DNA from: an uncultured Clostridia bacterium
GTDB taxonomy: Bacteria > Bacillota > Clostridia > Oscillospirales > Ruminococcaceae
Direction of reading: 5' to 3'
DNA: 37,534 nucleotides
Assembly: GCA_947589185.1 (NCBI GenBank)
Contig: CANQCK010000013.1
Span: forward strand, 1 to 37,534
Of this stretch, positions 22,789-31,920 are shown in pieces. How positions within the stretch are numbered: position 1 is the stretch's first letter; every line of letters starts with the position of its first letter. A model generated the notes under the pieces. That model was given only the letters and a program-made list of their open reading frames with translations. It had not been told where the DNA came from and did not search any database. The translations under genes and the position numbers were made by a program.

Positions 22789-24156
22789 TTACCAAATCCA
22801 TCCATAACTTCTTTTGCTTTTTAATGTGTCCGGATCTTTTTCTTTTTTAGATTTTGAATGTTCCCTCTTTCCCAAATATTCATCTGAAAATGCAATGATT
22901 GGATCATACCAATCTGCTTTCTTTTTTGCCCATTCAATCCATTCAGCTTTTTTAGGATCAATATTTCCTTCTTGTACAATTGCGGAAATATATTGTCTAA
23001 TTTGACAAGCAATGTTGTAGTCTTCTGCTTCATTAATCAATTCTTTTGTTCTTTTTATTTCATTTTCTTTTTTCTCTTGCAGTTCCTTCTTACGTCTGGC
23101 CTCTTCCTCTAGTCTCCTCTGTTCTTCTTCTCGTTTTTCCCTATATATTCGCAATTCTTCAGCTTTTTCATATAAATTTATTAATATGTCTCCTAATCTA
23201 TCCTCTAATTTTTCAGATTTGCTGTCACGAATATAATTCCTTTCCCCAAATACAATGCGTAACTTTCCATTATAAATATAATCGTATTTTTTAATTTGCG
23301 GTTTAGTAGCCCATTTGTTATTTTTTACCTTATCATTATATTCTACTAACTCTCTAGCCTCTTGTCTTGTAAGCTCATGTTTTACTTTATTTTGACCTTC
23401 TAATATACGAAACACCACTGTGTCATCTTTAATTTTAATAGACAGATCTGTATTTATTTTTCCGCCTAGTTCCTCGACAGCAGAAAAAATAGCGTCTAAT
23501 ATCTTCATTGCACGAGGTCTTATATCATTCGACATTTCATTAAAAAATGTTGGTTCATTATCTGGTTTATCGTATCGTGGATTATAATATAGCTTACTTT
23601 GAGCTTCTCTTTCTTTTTGTTTCCACTCAATTATAGCATTTTTATATTTTATTAATTGCTCATGTAACTTTCTCTTATTTCTAATTGTTAAACTGGTTGC
23701 AACATTTAATACTTGAAGTCTTTCATCCATACTTAAAAACGATAAAACACTACTATCATAGCTTTTGTACTCTGATAACTGATTTATATCATCAAAAGTT
23801 TTATCTGCAATATCTTTAGATACTGCTACTGAATTAATCTCTGATTCACTTTTTTCTTTCACTACTGATTTATCTGAATCTAATTTCTTTTCATTTTTTA
23901 ATTTTACTCCAGAAAGTAATAACTCTACAGTTTCAATATCCGATGGTGGTAACTCAACAAACTCACTTGAAACATCCTTTCCCATATATCGCCTAGTCCA
24001 ATATCCAGGAGGCGGAAATGGTATATTAGATTCTTTACATTTTGCAATCAATTTTGAATAATTTAAATTATATTTTCTTGCTACTCCAGCAGCAGATACT
24101 TGCCAAATCTCATCATACAATTGTTGACGAGATATTTTTATCGTTTTATTCAACAT
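22789..24156 (-). CDS. HTH / coiled-coil protein of unknown function (455 aa)
   Basis: The N-terminal about 60 residues (ISRQQLYDEIWQVSAAGVAR, then LNYSKLIAKCKESNIPFPPPGYWTR) look like a helix-turn-helix domain seen at the start of uncharacterised bacterial proteins. The middle has a mixed alpha/beta region, including a KIKDDTVVFRILEG strand pair. Residues about 335-380 are a strong charged coiled coil (Glu, Lys and Arg runs). The C-terminus holds PKKAEWIEWAKKKADWYDP. No catalytic motif is seen. AAGGGG precedes ATG 24156. It lies 98 bp upstream of the OLD gene and 87 bp downstream of a small HTH gene. It may be the DNA- or phage-sensing partner of the OLD protein (inference). Confidence 0.75.
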   Translation of the reverse strand: MLNKTIKISRQQLYDEIWQVSAAGVARKYNLNYSKLIAKCKESNIPFPPPGYWTRRYMGKDVSSEFVELPPSDIETVELLLSGVKLKNEKKLDSDKSVVKEKSESEINSVAVSKDIADKTFDDINQLSEYKSYDSSVLSFLSMDERLQVLNVATSLTIRNKRKLHEQLIKYKNAIIEWKQKEREAQSKLYYNPRYDKPDNEPTFFNEMSNDIRPRAMKILDAIFSAVEELGGKINTDLSIKIKDDTVVFRILEGQNKVKHELTRQEARELVEYNDKVKNNKWATKPQIKKYDYIYNGKLRIVFGERNYIRDSKSEKLEDRLGDILINLYEKAEELRIYREKREEEQRRLEEEARRKKELQEKKENEIKRTKELINEAEDYNIACQIRQYISAIVQEGNIDPKKAEWIEWAKKKADWYDPIIAFSDEYLGKREHSKSKKEKDPDTLKSKRSYGWIW

Positions 24157-24243
24157 TACAGTAATTCCCCTTACCTTCGTACTTTTTCTCTCTTTCTTTA
24201 TATTTTCCTAGCGAAAACGCATACTCAAACAATTCGAGTTCCT

Positions 24244-24579
24244 CTACTCCTCGTTTTCGCTTAATATAAAAAGCAAATCTTTTTTCATTGATTCAAATTG
24301 TTCAATTATCGTATTAAGATTTTTTTCTATATTCTGAACATGTATTTCTGATATACGTCCATATTTATATGCAATCATTCTTTCCGGCACAATTTGATAC
24401 GACCAGCTTTCACTCCACCCACGATCACGTTCCTCATTATGCACTGCAAAGCCAATTGGTAACAAATTATTTCTCATTCCTATTCCTACAGCCATTGGAG
24501 AAATTCCAAGATACTCTCCTGCTATTTTTAAAGTGATTTTCGGCATGTTTCTAATTTCATCATCTGTATATTTTGACAT
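24244..24579 (-). CDS. Small helix-turn-helix (excisionase-like) protein
   Basis: 111 residues. The segment KITLKIAGEYLGISPMAVGI followed by LLPIGFAV resembles the winged/HTH domain of excisionase-like proteins of phages and conjugative elements. SYQIVPERMIAYKYG is similar to the strand-helix after that wing. The C-terminal half is a long helix. GAGGAGG lies eight bases before ATG 24579. As the first gene of the operon, just below the promoter at 24643-24671, it may regulate the downstream OLD cluster. The exact role is unknown. Confidence 0.7.
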   Translation of the reverse strand: MSKYTDDEIRNMPKITLKIAGEYLGISPMAVGIGMRNNLLPIGFAVHNEERDRGWSESWSYQIVPERMIAYKYGRISEIHVQNIEKNLNTIIEQFESMKKDLLFILSENEE

Positions 24580-24642
24580 CCTTAAAACCTCCTCAAAATT
24601 ATATTCAAAACATCTGCATCATTTAAGTTTCTGAACTTTATT

Positions 24643-24671
24643 ATTTTACCACATTATTCCTAAGTTTTCAA
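24643..24671 (-). promoter_or_regulatory. Promoter of the three-gene OLD operon
   Basis: Minus strand TTGAAA (24671-24666), 17-base spacer, TAAAAT (24648-24643). It lies about 64 bp before ATG 24579. Confidence 0.65.
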
Positions 24672-24740
24672 CAACAAACAAAAATAATACTCTTTTTAAT
24701 CCTTATTTATAGATATAAATAAGCACTTTAAAAACACAGA

Positions 24741-25960
24741 TGTTTCCACTATTATGTTATAATAACTCTACTAAATTTAAAGGAGTTATTTATTATGACG
24801 AGAAAATTTACACTAGAAGAAAAACAAAAATTAGTAACTAAGTACTTTTCAGGAGAATCAGTTAGGTCTATTACGAAAATTTCAGGTGTTCCATCCAGTA
24901 CCTTATATAGTTGGATTAAATTGTACCGACCTGATTTTGAATCAAAAGAAAAACTTTTAACTTACAAGGAAGTACAACAGCTCAGACGAACTGTAGAACG
25001 TCAGTCCGATATGATAGCAATTCTTAAATCTGTCAATTGTACAGTTTACTCACCATTACGTGACAAGCTATATGAACTTGAAAAACTGTACGGAAAGTAC
25101 AGTGTTCATGTATTGTGCGATTCCTTAGAAGTATCCAGAGGTACATTCTATAACCATATTTGGAGAAACAAAAAAGAAAACACACTTTCGGCAAAACGTA
25201 GAGAAGAATTTAAACCTATTATTAAAGAAATTTTTGATTCACACAAGCAAATATATGGAGCAAAAAAATCGCAGCTGTTTTAAAAAACAAGGGATATAAA
25301 ATCAGCGAACGTCTAGTCTCGGAATTAATGTTTGAGATGAATTTAGTCAGTATTCGCACTGACTCAAAAAAGATATAGTTAAATAAACCACCTAGAAAAA
25401 GGAACGTACTTCAACAACATTTTAATACATCTGCCCCAAATCAGGTTTGGGTAAGTGATGTAACTTTCTTTACATTTAATAAAATAAAATATTCAATTTG
25501 TGCGATTCTTGATTTATTTTCCAGAAAAATAATTAGTTATAAAATTGCTGTAAAAAACAGTACACAACTTATTAAATCAACATTTAAATCAGCATATGAA
25601 TCACGAAAGCCACAAAACGGATTGATTTTCCACAGTGATCAAGGAGGAAATTTTGTATCTATTACTTTTAGAAAACATCTTGCTTCACTTGATGTTGTAC
25701 AAAGTTTTTCAGATCCAGGTACCCCATATGATAATTCTGTAATGGAAGCATTTTTTAGCTCATTAAAACGTGAATCATTATATCGTACTGATTTCACATC
25801 AGAAAAAAATTTTAAACAAACAGTAGATAAATATATATCGTTTTACAATAATGAAAGACCCCACTCCATGTTAAAATATAAAACACCATGTCAGGCAGAA
25901 AAGGATTATGCCTTAAAACACGGTGTTTCCATTGAATAACAATTGGAATACTGGGGTTCA
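24741..25960 (+). mobile_element. Degenerate IS3-family insertion sequence
   Basis: About 1.2 kb. The tentative ends are TGTTTCCACTATT on the left and, on the other strand, TGAACCCCAGTATT on the right. They match at about 9 of 13 places with one gap. Both begin with TG as in IS3 elements. I could not see a clear target duplication. It lies between the OLD operon promoter and the tRNA cluster. Confidence 0.55.
24795..25939 (+). pseudogene. IS3-family transposase, broken by a frameshift and a stop
   Basis: DDE transposase in two main pieces. The first frame (24795-25283) has the N-terminal HTH (TRKFTLEEKQKLVTKYFSGE, then SSTLYSWIK), a short coiled coil, and the start of the OrfB part ending at YGAKK. 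At a run of seven A (about 25260-25270) the frame is lost; a -1 shift restores IAAVLKNKGYKISER. A TAG at 25376-25378 then interrupts before LNKPPRKRNV. Downstream, the catalytic residues remain: Asp in WVSDVTFF, Asp in FHSDQGGNF, Glu in NSVMEAFFSSLKRE, and then YNNERPHSMLKYKTP. The A7 run could act as a slippery site, but the stop means no full protein is expected. Confidence 0.85.
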
Positions 25961-26037
25961 GATTACACAAATTTTATGATTTCACTTTAATTTTTCAGCT
26001 ATTTTAAATTAAAAATTGTAATTCCTAAAAAAGATAT

Positions 26038-26074
26038 ATGCCGGAAGCAACGTAAACACGCATGTTTTCGGCAT
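26038..26074 (-). terminator. Terminator of the tRNA operon
   Basis: The arms ATGCCG and CGGCAT, with extra pairing inside, are followed on the minus strand by TATATC and six T. It lies about 50 bp beyond tRNA-His. Confidence 0.55.
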
Positions 26075-26125
26075 AAAAAATAGACATTTAGAACACAAGG
26101 GTTCAAAACGTCTACGTAAAACACA

Positions 26126-26203
26126 TGGGGTGGGTGATGGGATTCGAACCCACGATCTTCAGGACCACAATCTGACGCGTTAACCAACTACGCTACACCC
26201 ACC
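26126..26203 (-). tRNA. tRNA-His (GTG)
   Basis: A 7-bp acceptor GTGGGTG/CACCCAC plus the extra G at -1 facing C73, the mark of tRNA-His. The anticodon loop is TTGTGGT, the T arm GTGGG-TTCGAAT-CCCAT, and CCA is encoded. It is the last gene of the three-tRNA unit. Confidence 0.95.
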
Positions 26204-26225
26204 ATATTTAATACAAAAATATTTC

Positions 26226-26302
<77 letters not shown>

Positions 26303-26314
26303 ATACAAAAAAAT

Positions 26315-26330
26315 TGCACCTGATGGTGCA
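26315..26330 (-). terminator. Terminator-like hairpin between tRNA-Gly and tRNA-Arg
   Basis: The arms TGCACC/GGTGCA with a four-base loop are followed on the minus strand by seven T. It starts 2 bp past the CCA of tRNA-Gly and could lower expression of the two downstream tRNAs or guide processing. Confidence 0.6.
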
Positions 26331-26331
26331 T

Positions 26332-26405
26332 TGGAGCGGGTGATGGGAATCGAACCCACACGACCAGCTTGGAAGGCTGGGATTCTACCATTGAACTACA
26401 CCCGC
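26332..26405 (-). tRNA. tRNA-Gly (TCC)
   Basis: Acceptor GCGGGTG/CACCCGC, anticodon loop CTTCCAA with TCC, T arm GTGGG-TTCGATT-CCCAT, CCA encoded. It is the first tRNA below the promoter at 26447-26475. Confidence 0.95.
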
Positions 26406-26446
26406 ATACTAATTAGAATGTTACCCCTGTTCAATTGACGAAATAT

Positions 26447-26475
26447 ATTATAACATCAAAAAAAACGGTTGTCAA
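26447..26475 (-). promoter_or_regulatory. Promoter of the tRNA operon
   Basis: Minus strand TTGACA (26475-26470), 17-base spacer, TATAAT (26452-26447), full consensus, about 40 bp before tRNA-Gly. Confidence 0.85.
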
Positions 26476-26567
26476 CCCCTTTTTTGAAAAAAATAAGAAA
26501 TAGCAAAATTACTATTTCTGAATTTGAAAATTAATATTTTTTGTTGTTTTATAATATACGGTATGAT

Positions 26568-27578
26568 TTACAGTGAACCGCTTTTCTCCGTTACACTTTG
26601 CGTAGTCTTTCTCTTTTTAAGCGAAGCTAAACAAGCTGCTAAACCTATAACAGCAACCGAAATAAACCAGTATAGTCCGTAATGAGATATAAAGTAAATT
26701 TTCTGATACTGTCCGCTTAAATTGTGATATTGAAGAAACTCAACCCTGCATTTGCCAAAATAATCGGTCGCCATAAAAATTAAATCGCATACGGTTAATA
26801 CCAGTGAAGTGCTTAGAAGTATTATGCCCGTCTTCTTTAGGTTGCGATTGTGCTTTATTTCTTTTTTGTGTAATGAAGTCTTTTGTGCTCTGACCTTTTT
26901 TTCAAAGAGATTTATTACCTTTTCTCTGAATATTATTCCTATAATTCCTATGTCTATCATTATTATGCTAAGTATAACAGCCAGACTGTAATTGCCGTCG
27001 CTTATCGACGCCCCGAACGCTACTGATAATACTACCAGCGGCAGTCTTGCTGGAAGAACATATAAAAAATATGTTTTTTTGTCCATAGATGTCAAAGGTG
27101 CTAAGAATGAAAGAGCGTCTTTAGGCATTCCGGGAATAAGATAGATAACAAAGAATATCAAAGCTACTTTGTCCGGCTCACGGAGAAATTTAAACCGCTT
27201 TAAATCCTTTTTATTTACAAAAGCCTCAACGATCGGGTAACCCACAAGCCTTACAAGTCCGTATACTATGCCCATTCCGACGTATAATCCGATAAATGAT
27301 AAAACACTTCCCCAGAATGTTCCGAATAAAGCCCCTCCGATTATCTGAATGGGCGGTATCACAGGAAGTATTACCTGAAATGCCTGCAAGCCGATAAATA
27401 TAAATGTTCCGACTGTCTTTTTCGATTCGATATAAAGCTCCAGTCTTTCTCTCCCCTCAGTCGTCTGAAGGCTGTTAACCCACGGCAGTATTGCAATTGT
27501 TACACCTATCATAAGAGCAATCATTGCTATAAGTGCAGTAAACTTTATTATCATTTTTTTATTTAGTCTTTTTCTCAT
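26568..27578 (-). CDS. TVP38/TMEM64-family membrane protein (VTT domain)
   Basis: Integral membrane protein of the DedA/VTT superfamily, 336 residues. VTT-domain marks are FIGLQAFQVILPVIPPIQIIGG, then GALFGTFWGSVLSFIG, and later LIPGMPKDALSFLAPLTSM with the G-x-P-K-D re-entrant loop. A linker (KVINLFEKKVRAQ) is followed by two more helices that are not part of the core domain, an extension relative to most members. I start at ATG 27578, where AAGGA is eight bases upstream. The longer start at 27623 overlaps the upstream gene by 34 bp. VTT proteins are linked to lipid flipping at the membrane; the substrate here is unknown. Confidence 0.85.
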   Translation of the reverse strand: MRKRLNKKMIIKFTALIAMIALMIGVTIAILPWVNSLQTTEGRERLELYIESKKTVGTFIFIGLQAFQVILPVIPPIQIIGGALFGTFWGSVLSFIGLYVGMGIVYGLVRLVGYPIVEAFVNKKDLKRFKFLREPDKVALIFFVIYLIPGMPKDALSFLAPLTSMDKKTYFLYVLPARLPLVVLSVAFGASISDGNYSLAVILSIIMIDIGIIGIIFREKVINLFEKKVRAQKTSLHKKEIKHNRNLKKTGIILLSTSLVLTVCDLIFMATDYFGKCRVEFLQYHNLSGQYQKIYFISHYGLYWFISVAVIGLAACLASLKKRKTTQSVTEKSGSL

Positions 27579-27589
27579 TAGCAATATCC

Positions 27590-28144
27590 TTAAATCTTTC
27601 GTAAAATTTTCTTTCTGAACCATTTGACGTATAAATCTTTAAGTCTTGAAACTGCAACGTCATATATTATAAATACAATATTTGTAAGACCTAAAAATAT
27701 AAAAGCTCCGTATTTTCCCCACTCTCCTGTTTCATCCGCCAAATCAGAACCGGCTACTACTCTTATAACAATCTGATAATATATAACTATCAGTGTATTG
27801 TAAACGGCAAGCTTTATTATCCATTCGAGAACCTTATTTGATATTTTTTCTATAAACATTTTAACCAAAGGATAATAGCCTAAAAGCAATATGTATAAAA
27901 GCCCGGCTTCCTTATCAGGAGTTATGAATAAGCACAGAACCGCTACAGATACATAAGTGAAAAATGCCCACTTTGCATTTATTTCAACATATACAATGAT
28001 CAGCATTGCTCCCGTAAGAGCGGGTATCAGATAAACCAAAAACGGCATAAAACCCGTAAGAAACATAAGTGAAAGCGAAAGTGCAGAAATTATTCCGCCC
28101 AGTGAGACCTTATAGCTTACCTTTTTCACTTTCCTCATCTCCAT
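27590..28144 (-). CDS. Multi-pass membrane protein, possibly ECF-type S component-like
   Basis: 184 residues with about five or six hydrophobic helices and a basic C-terminus (KDLYVKWFRKKILRK). The N-terminal pattern YKVSLGGIISALSLSLMFL resembles the first helix of ECF transporter S components (substrate-binding membrane subunits) or related small membrane proteins. No ligand motif is visible and no ECF ATPase is in the window. It is 11 bp upstream of the VTT gene, so the two form one unit. The start region is unclear: ATG 28144 and a second ATG two codons on share the same GGAG. Function not assigned. Confidence 0.65.
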   Translation of the reverse strand: MEMRKVKKVSYKVSLGGIISALSLSLMFLTGFMPFLVYLIPALTGAMLIIVYVEINAKWAFFTYVSVAVLCLFITPDKEAGLLYILLLGYYPLVKMFIEKISNKVLEWIIKLAVYNTLIVIYYQIVIRVVAGSDLADETGEWGKYGAFIFLGLTNIVFIIYDVAVSRLKDLYVKWFRKKILRKI

Positions 28145-28189
28145 TGGTTTTACATTAGTATAACATATATGTCAAATCACCGCAAGCAA

Positions 28190-28268
28190 CCGGCGAGCCG
28201 GAACGGTAAACGTTGCATTCTCTCCCGCCTTTGAATAGTTTGTAAAATGTTAAAGTTTGTGCAACGGA
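28190..28268 (+). repeat. About 80-bp dispersed repeat, copy 1
   Basis: It starts with the palindrome CCGGCGAGCCGG, then AACG and GTTGC parts, then GTTTGTAAAATGTTAAAG and TTTGTGCAACGG. The reverse complement of 31784-31866 has the same blocks in the same order. It sits just downstream of uvrA on the gene's 3' side. Confidence 0.65.
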
Positions 28269-28341
28269 GTACTTTACTTTGTGAAAAATATACTATATTC
28301 TACAAAAGAAATTATTGTTTCTTGCATCTGGCTTCTTGCAT

Positions 28342-31173
28342 CTATAAGCTCAAGCATTTCTTTAGATAAATTCCCGTATAGGATTTTTCATTCTCAGCGA
28401 TCTGCTCGGGCGTTCCGCAGGCAACGACCATTCCGCCGCCTTCTCCCCCCTCGGGACCAAGATCAACAATATGATCGGCTGTCTTGATAACATCAAGGTT
28501 GTGCTCAATTACCAAAACGGTATTGCCCGAATCTACCAGCTTCTGCAAAACTTCAATCAGCTTGTGAACATCGGCTGTGTGAAGTCCGGTTGTAGGCTCG
28601 TCAAGAATATATATGGTCTTTCCGGTTGAACGCTTGGAAAGCTCGGTTGCAAGCTTTACCCTCTGTGCCTCACCGCCAGAAAGAGTAGTTGCAGGCTGAC
28701 CTATCTTTACATATCCCAGACCTACGTCGAAAAGCGTCTGGAGCTTTCGCTGTATCTTGGGTATATTCTTGAAAAATTCTACTCCCTCTTCAACAGTCAT
28801 CTCTAATACGTCGTAAATGCTCTTACCTTTATATTTTATTTCCAGAGTTTCACGATTATATCTCCTGCCCTTGCACACCTCGCAGGGAACATACACATCA
28901 GGAAGAAAATGCATTTCGATTTTAAGTATTCCGTCACCCTCGCAGGCTTCGCATCTTCCACCCCTGACATTGAATGAGAATCTGCCTGCATTATAACCCT
29001 TCATCTTTGAATCGTTGGTGTTAGCAAATAATTCACGAATATCAGTAAAAACACCTGTGTAGGTAGCAGGGTTTGAACGAGGTGTTCTTCCTATAGGCGA
29101 CTGGTCAATGTTTATGACCTTGTCGAGATTCTCAAGACCTTTTATCTCTCCAAATTTTCCCGCTCTTATCCTTGCTCTGTTAAGCTTTCCTGCAAGATCT
29201 TTGTAGATAACCTCGTTGACTAGAGAGCTTTTTCCGCTTCCTGATACACCTGTCACACAGGTAAACGTGCCCAATGGTATGCTTACGTCAATTTTTTTCA
29301 GATTATTCTGTTCAGCACCGATAATCTCAAGATTATGACCGTTGCCCTTACGTCTTTTTTCAGGAACAGCAATCTTTTTAACACCGCTCAAATACTGACC
29401 TGTTATCGACTTTTTGCACTTCTTTATCTTGTCAACAGTTCCGGTACAGACGATCTCACCGCCGTGTATTCCTGCACCCGGACCTATGTCAACGATATAA
29501 TCAGCATTATACATAGTATCCTCGTCGTGTTCGACGACTATAAGTGTGTTGCCAAGATCTCGGAGTCTTTTCAGCGTTGCAATAAGCTTGTCATTATCCC
29601 TCTGATGCAAACCAATAGACGGCTCGTCAAGAATATAAAGCACTCCCACTAAAGACGAACCAATCTGAGTTGCAAGTCTTATTCTCTGGCTTTCTCCGCC
29701 TGACAACGTACCGCTGGAACGTGATAATGTCAGATATTCGAGACCTACACTCTGCAAAAATCCCAGTCGCTCGTTTATCTCTTTAATAATTCTGCCGCCT
29801 ATAAGTTCCTCACGCTCGGTCAGCTTTAAATTTTTAAAAAATTCCAAAGCCTTTGTAACTGACATATGCGTAAGCTCGCTTATATTTATTCCGCCTATCG
29901 TCACGCTCAGACTTTCTTTTTTAAGCCTTTCACCATGGCATACAGGACATTCCTCGTCACTCATACACGCCTCTATGTCGTGCTTTGAGTAGTCGCTTGT
30001 GCTTTCATTATATCTACGCTCAAGGTTATTTATAATTCCCTCGAACTCACCGCTGTACTTCCCACTCCAGCCTGTTTTGGAAACCCTCTCATATTCAAGT
30101 ACCTGTCCCATAGTTCCGTACAGGAATATATCTATTGCGTCCTTGTCAAGCTCCCTAACAGGCACATCAAGCGGAATACCGTACTTCTTCGAGATAGCAC
30201 GGTATGTCGTCATAGCAAACGACGATTCGTCAAGAGAATTCCAGCCGCTAGCCTTAATTGCACCCTGCAAAATTGATAGATCCTTGTTCGGTATAATCAG
30301 CTCGGGGTCAATTTTCTGAAACACACCCAGTCCGGTGCAATGCTCGCAGGCACCGAACGGATTGTTAAATGAGAACATTCTAGGTGTAAGTTCTTCAATA
30401 GAGATATTATGCTCAGGACAGGAATAATTCTGCGAGAACATCATTTCCTCACCGTCGATAACATCAACGGTAACTATTCCGCCCGTAAGCTGTGAAACTG
30501 TTTCGATACTGTCCGTCAGCCTTGACTTTATAGACGGCTTTACAACAAGTCTGTCGACAACTATTTCAATAGTATGTTTTTTATTCTTTTCAATGCTTAT
30601 TTTTTCAGAAAGATCATAAGTTATTCCGTCTATTCTGACCCTCACATAACCCGACTTCTTTGCACTTTCCAACTCTTTGACGTGTTCGCCCTTTCTGCCC
30701 CTTACAATAGGCGCAAGAAGCTGAATCTTAGTTCCCTCGTCAAGCTCAAGAATTTTATCAACTATCTGGTCTACAGTTTGCTGCCTGATTTCTTTTCCGC
30801 AAACAGGGCAATGAGGAATTCCTATTCTTGCATACAAAAGACGCAGATAGTCATATATCTCTGTTACGGTTCCGACTGTTGAACGTGGGTTTTTTGATGT
30901 GGTTTTCTGGTCAATGGATATAGCAGGCGAAAGTCCTGTGATTGAATCTACATCCGGTTTTTCCATCTGACCCAAAAACTGCCTTGCATATGACGAAAGA
31001 GATTCCATATACCGTCTCTGACCGTCGGCAAAAATGGTATCAAAAGCAAGCGACGACTTTCCTGAGCCGGAAAGCCCCGTCATAACAATAAGTTTATCTC
31101 TGGGCAGAGTAACGTCGATATTTTTAAGATTATGTTCTCTTGCGCCCTTAATTACAATTTGATTTTTTTGCAT
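28342..31173 (-). CDS. uvrA: Excinuclease ABC subunit UvrA
   Basis: DNA damage recognition ATPase of nucleotide excision repair, 943 residues, full length. The first ATPase half has Walker [10 protein letters not shown] (33-41), the UvrB-binding/insertion region with CPVC and CPEH...CEHC zinc-type clusters, and signature [12 protein letters not shown]. The second half has GVSGSGKSS, the zinc finger CEAC...[16 protein letters not shown], and Walker [14 protein letters not shown] 31173 lies inside the 3' end of the DUF3795-type gene (26-bp overlap), so expression is joined to that gene and its LexA-like box. Its stop is followed directly by a CTTGC-type heptad run and then the dispersed repeat 28190-28268. 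Confidence 0.98.
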   Translation of the reverse strand: MQKNQIVIKGAREHNLKNIDVTLPRDKLIVMTGLSGSGKSSLAFDTIFADGQRRYMESLSSYARQFLGQMEKPDVDSITGLSPAISIDQKTTSKNPRSTVGTVTEIYDYLRLLYARIGIPHCPVCGKEIRQQTVDQIVDKILELDEGTKIQLLAPIVRGRKGEHVKELESAKKSGYVRVRIDGITYDLSEKISIEKNKKHTIEIVVDRLVVKPSIKSRLTDSIETVSQLTGGIVTVDVIDGEEMMFSQNYSCPEHNISIEELTPRMFSFNNPFGACEHCTGLGVFQKIDPELIIPNKDLSILQGAIKASGWNSLDESSFAMTTYRAISKKYGIPLDVPVRELDKDAIDIFLYGTMGQVLEYERVSKTGWSGKYSGEFEGIINNLERRYNESTSDYSKHDIEACMSDEECPVCHGERLKKESLSVTIGGINISELTHMSVTKALEFFKNLKLTEREELIGGRIIKEINERLGFLQSVGLEYLTLSRSSGTLSGGESQRIRLATQIGSSLVGVLYILDEPSIGLHQRDNDKLIATLKRLRDLGNTLIVVEHDEDTMYNADYIVDIGPGAGIHGGEIVCTGTVDKIKKCKKSITGQYLSGVKKIAVPEKRRKGNGHNLEIIGAEQNNLKKIDVSIPLGTFTCVTGVSGSGKSSLVNEVIYKDLAGKLNRARIRAGKFGEIKGLENLDKVINIDQSPIGRTPRSNPATYTGVFTDIRELFANTNDSKMKGYNAGRFSFNVRGGRCEACEGDGILKIEMHFLPDVYVPCEVCKGRRYNRETLEIKYKGKSIYDVLEMTVEEGVEFFKNIPKIQRKLQTLFDVGLGYVKIGQPATTLSGGEAQRVKLATELSKRSTGKTIYILDEPTTGLHTADVHKLIEVLQKLVDSGNTVLVIEHNLDVIKTADHIVDLGPEGGEGGGMVVACGTPEQIAENEKSYTGIYLKKCLSL

Positions 31174-31615
31174 AGATATATTTCTTCCCTTTCTCCAACA
31201 ATTCTATAACCTCATTAACAGAAATGCAGTTATCATAATCTCCTTTATAATTAACGTGGTCTCTATGATAAATGATTCCGTTTTCTTCATTTCTAACGAT
31301 TCTTTCGGCAAGTCTATGTAATCCATTATCTCTGGCATAACGGACAAAAGCAACCAGTCTTACTCCGTGCTCGTCAGTATTATGCATATCCTTACCGCAG
31401 GAAAAATTATCGCACTCCCAACAGCCTTTTATGCCTTTAGATCTTGAGCATTTTCTTTGAAAGCACGAACACCCATGCTCTTCATCTCTGCTAAAATTAC
31501 AGCCTTTGCAATGAGATCTTTCACCGCACAGCTCACAAACCAGTCCGCAAGGAGCAATACTTTTTTCAATTTTCAACACCTTGTCCGTTATTTTCATATA
31601 CTCGTCATAAGTCAT
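31148..31615 (-). CDS. Cys-rich DUF3795-type protein upstream of uvrA
   Basis: 155 residues from ATG 31615, which has AGGAGAA eight bases upstream; the longer start at 31651 lacks one. Eleven Cys fall in about residues 23-73, in pairs such as [18 protein letters not shown], and GCWEC, a pattern for two or more zinc sites or an Fe-S cluster. The C-terminal part is helical ([20 protein letters not shown]). The family has no defined role. The gene shares the uvrA promoter and overlaps uvrA by 26 bp, which suggests damage-inducible expression. Confidence 0.8.
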   Translation of the reverse strand: MTYDEYMKITDKVLKIEKSIAPCGLVCELCGERSHCKGCNFSRDEEHGCSCFQRKCSRSKGIKGCWECDNFSCGKDMHNTDEHGVRLVAFVRYARDNGLHRLAERIVRNEENGIIYHRDHVNYKGDYDNCISVNEVIELLEKGKKYIYAKKSNCN

Positions 31616-31663
31616 TATTTTTCTCCTAAAGTTCAATATCTTATAAAACATAAGTTCTTAAAT

Positions 31664-31688
31664 ATTATACCAAACAAACATTTGTTTG
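31664..31688 (-). promoter_or_regulatory. lexA box: Promoter with LexA-like box, DUF3795-uvrA unit
   Basis: The palindrome CAAAC-N4-GTTTG (31675-31688) stands 5 bp from a TATAAT -10 box (31669-31664) on the minus strand. The Gram-positive LexA/DinR box is CGAAC-N4-GTTCG, so one position in each arm is changed (G to A, C to T). Its location between -35 and -10 is right for repression. Confidence 0.65.
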
Positions 31689-31920
31689 ATAAGCAACGAA
31701 CCGCCAGCAACATCACGCACCACTTCGTGCTTTATTTCTGTTAAATGTTATACACTTGTATCACACGTTTTAATTTTCATCAAAATTCCGCCCGCCGTTG
31801 AACAAACCTTAACATTTTACAAACTTTCCAAAAGCGTTAGAATCTACGCCGGCTCGGCGGTGCAACGTCAGCGTTGCTCTTGCTTCTTGCCTCTAAGCTT
31901 CTTGCCTCTAACAGGTAACG
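31689..31920. repeat. Repeat-rich gap between uvrB and uvrA units
   Basis: There is no gene. It contains the inverted copy of the dispersed repeat (31784-31866, minus orientation) and a perfect GCAACG/CGTTGC stem at about 31862-31877. It then has three CTTGCYT heptads (31879-31911). A related stem, GGTAACG/CGTTGCC (31915-31932), runs into the last codons of uvrB. Confidence 0.6.
31784..31866 (-). repeat. About 80-bp dispersed repeat, copy 2 (inverted)
   Basis: On the minus strand it has GCCGAGCCGGCG, then GATTCTAACGC, then GTTTGTAAAATGTTAAGG and TTTGTTCAACGGCGGG. This is the same block order as 28190-28268, in opposite orientation. It lies downstream of uvrB. Confidence 0.65.

Noticed and set aside
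25260-25378. Functional programmed frameshift in the IS3 transposase
   Set aside because: The frame after the shift meets a TAG before the DDE motifs, and the slip site is not at the OrfA/OrfB border.
25999-26187. Minus-strand frame overlapping tRNA-His
   Set aside because: It reads through the tRNA and its terminator, so it is not a gene.
28145-28189. Promoter of the ECF-like/VTT unit
   Set aside because: TTGACA and TATACT occur on the minus strand but only seven bases apart. Other pairings give weak boxes, so none is listed.
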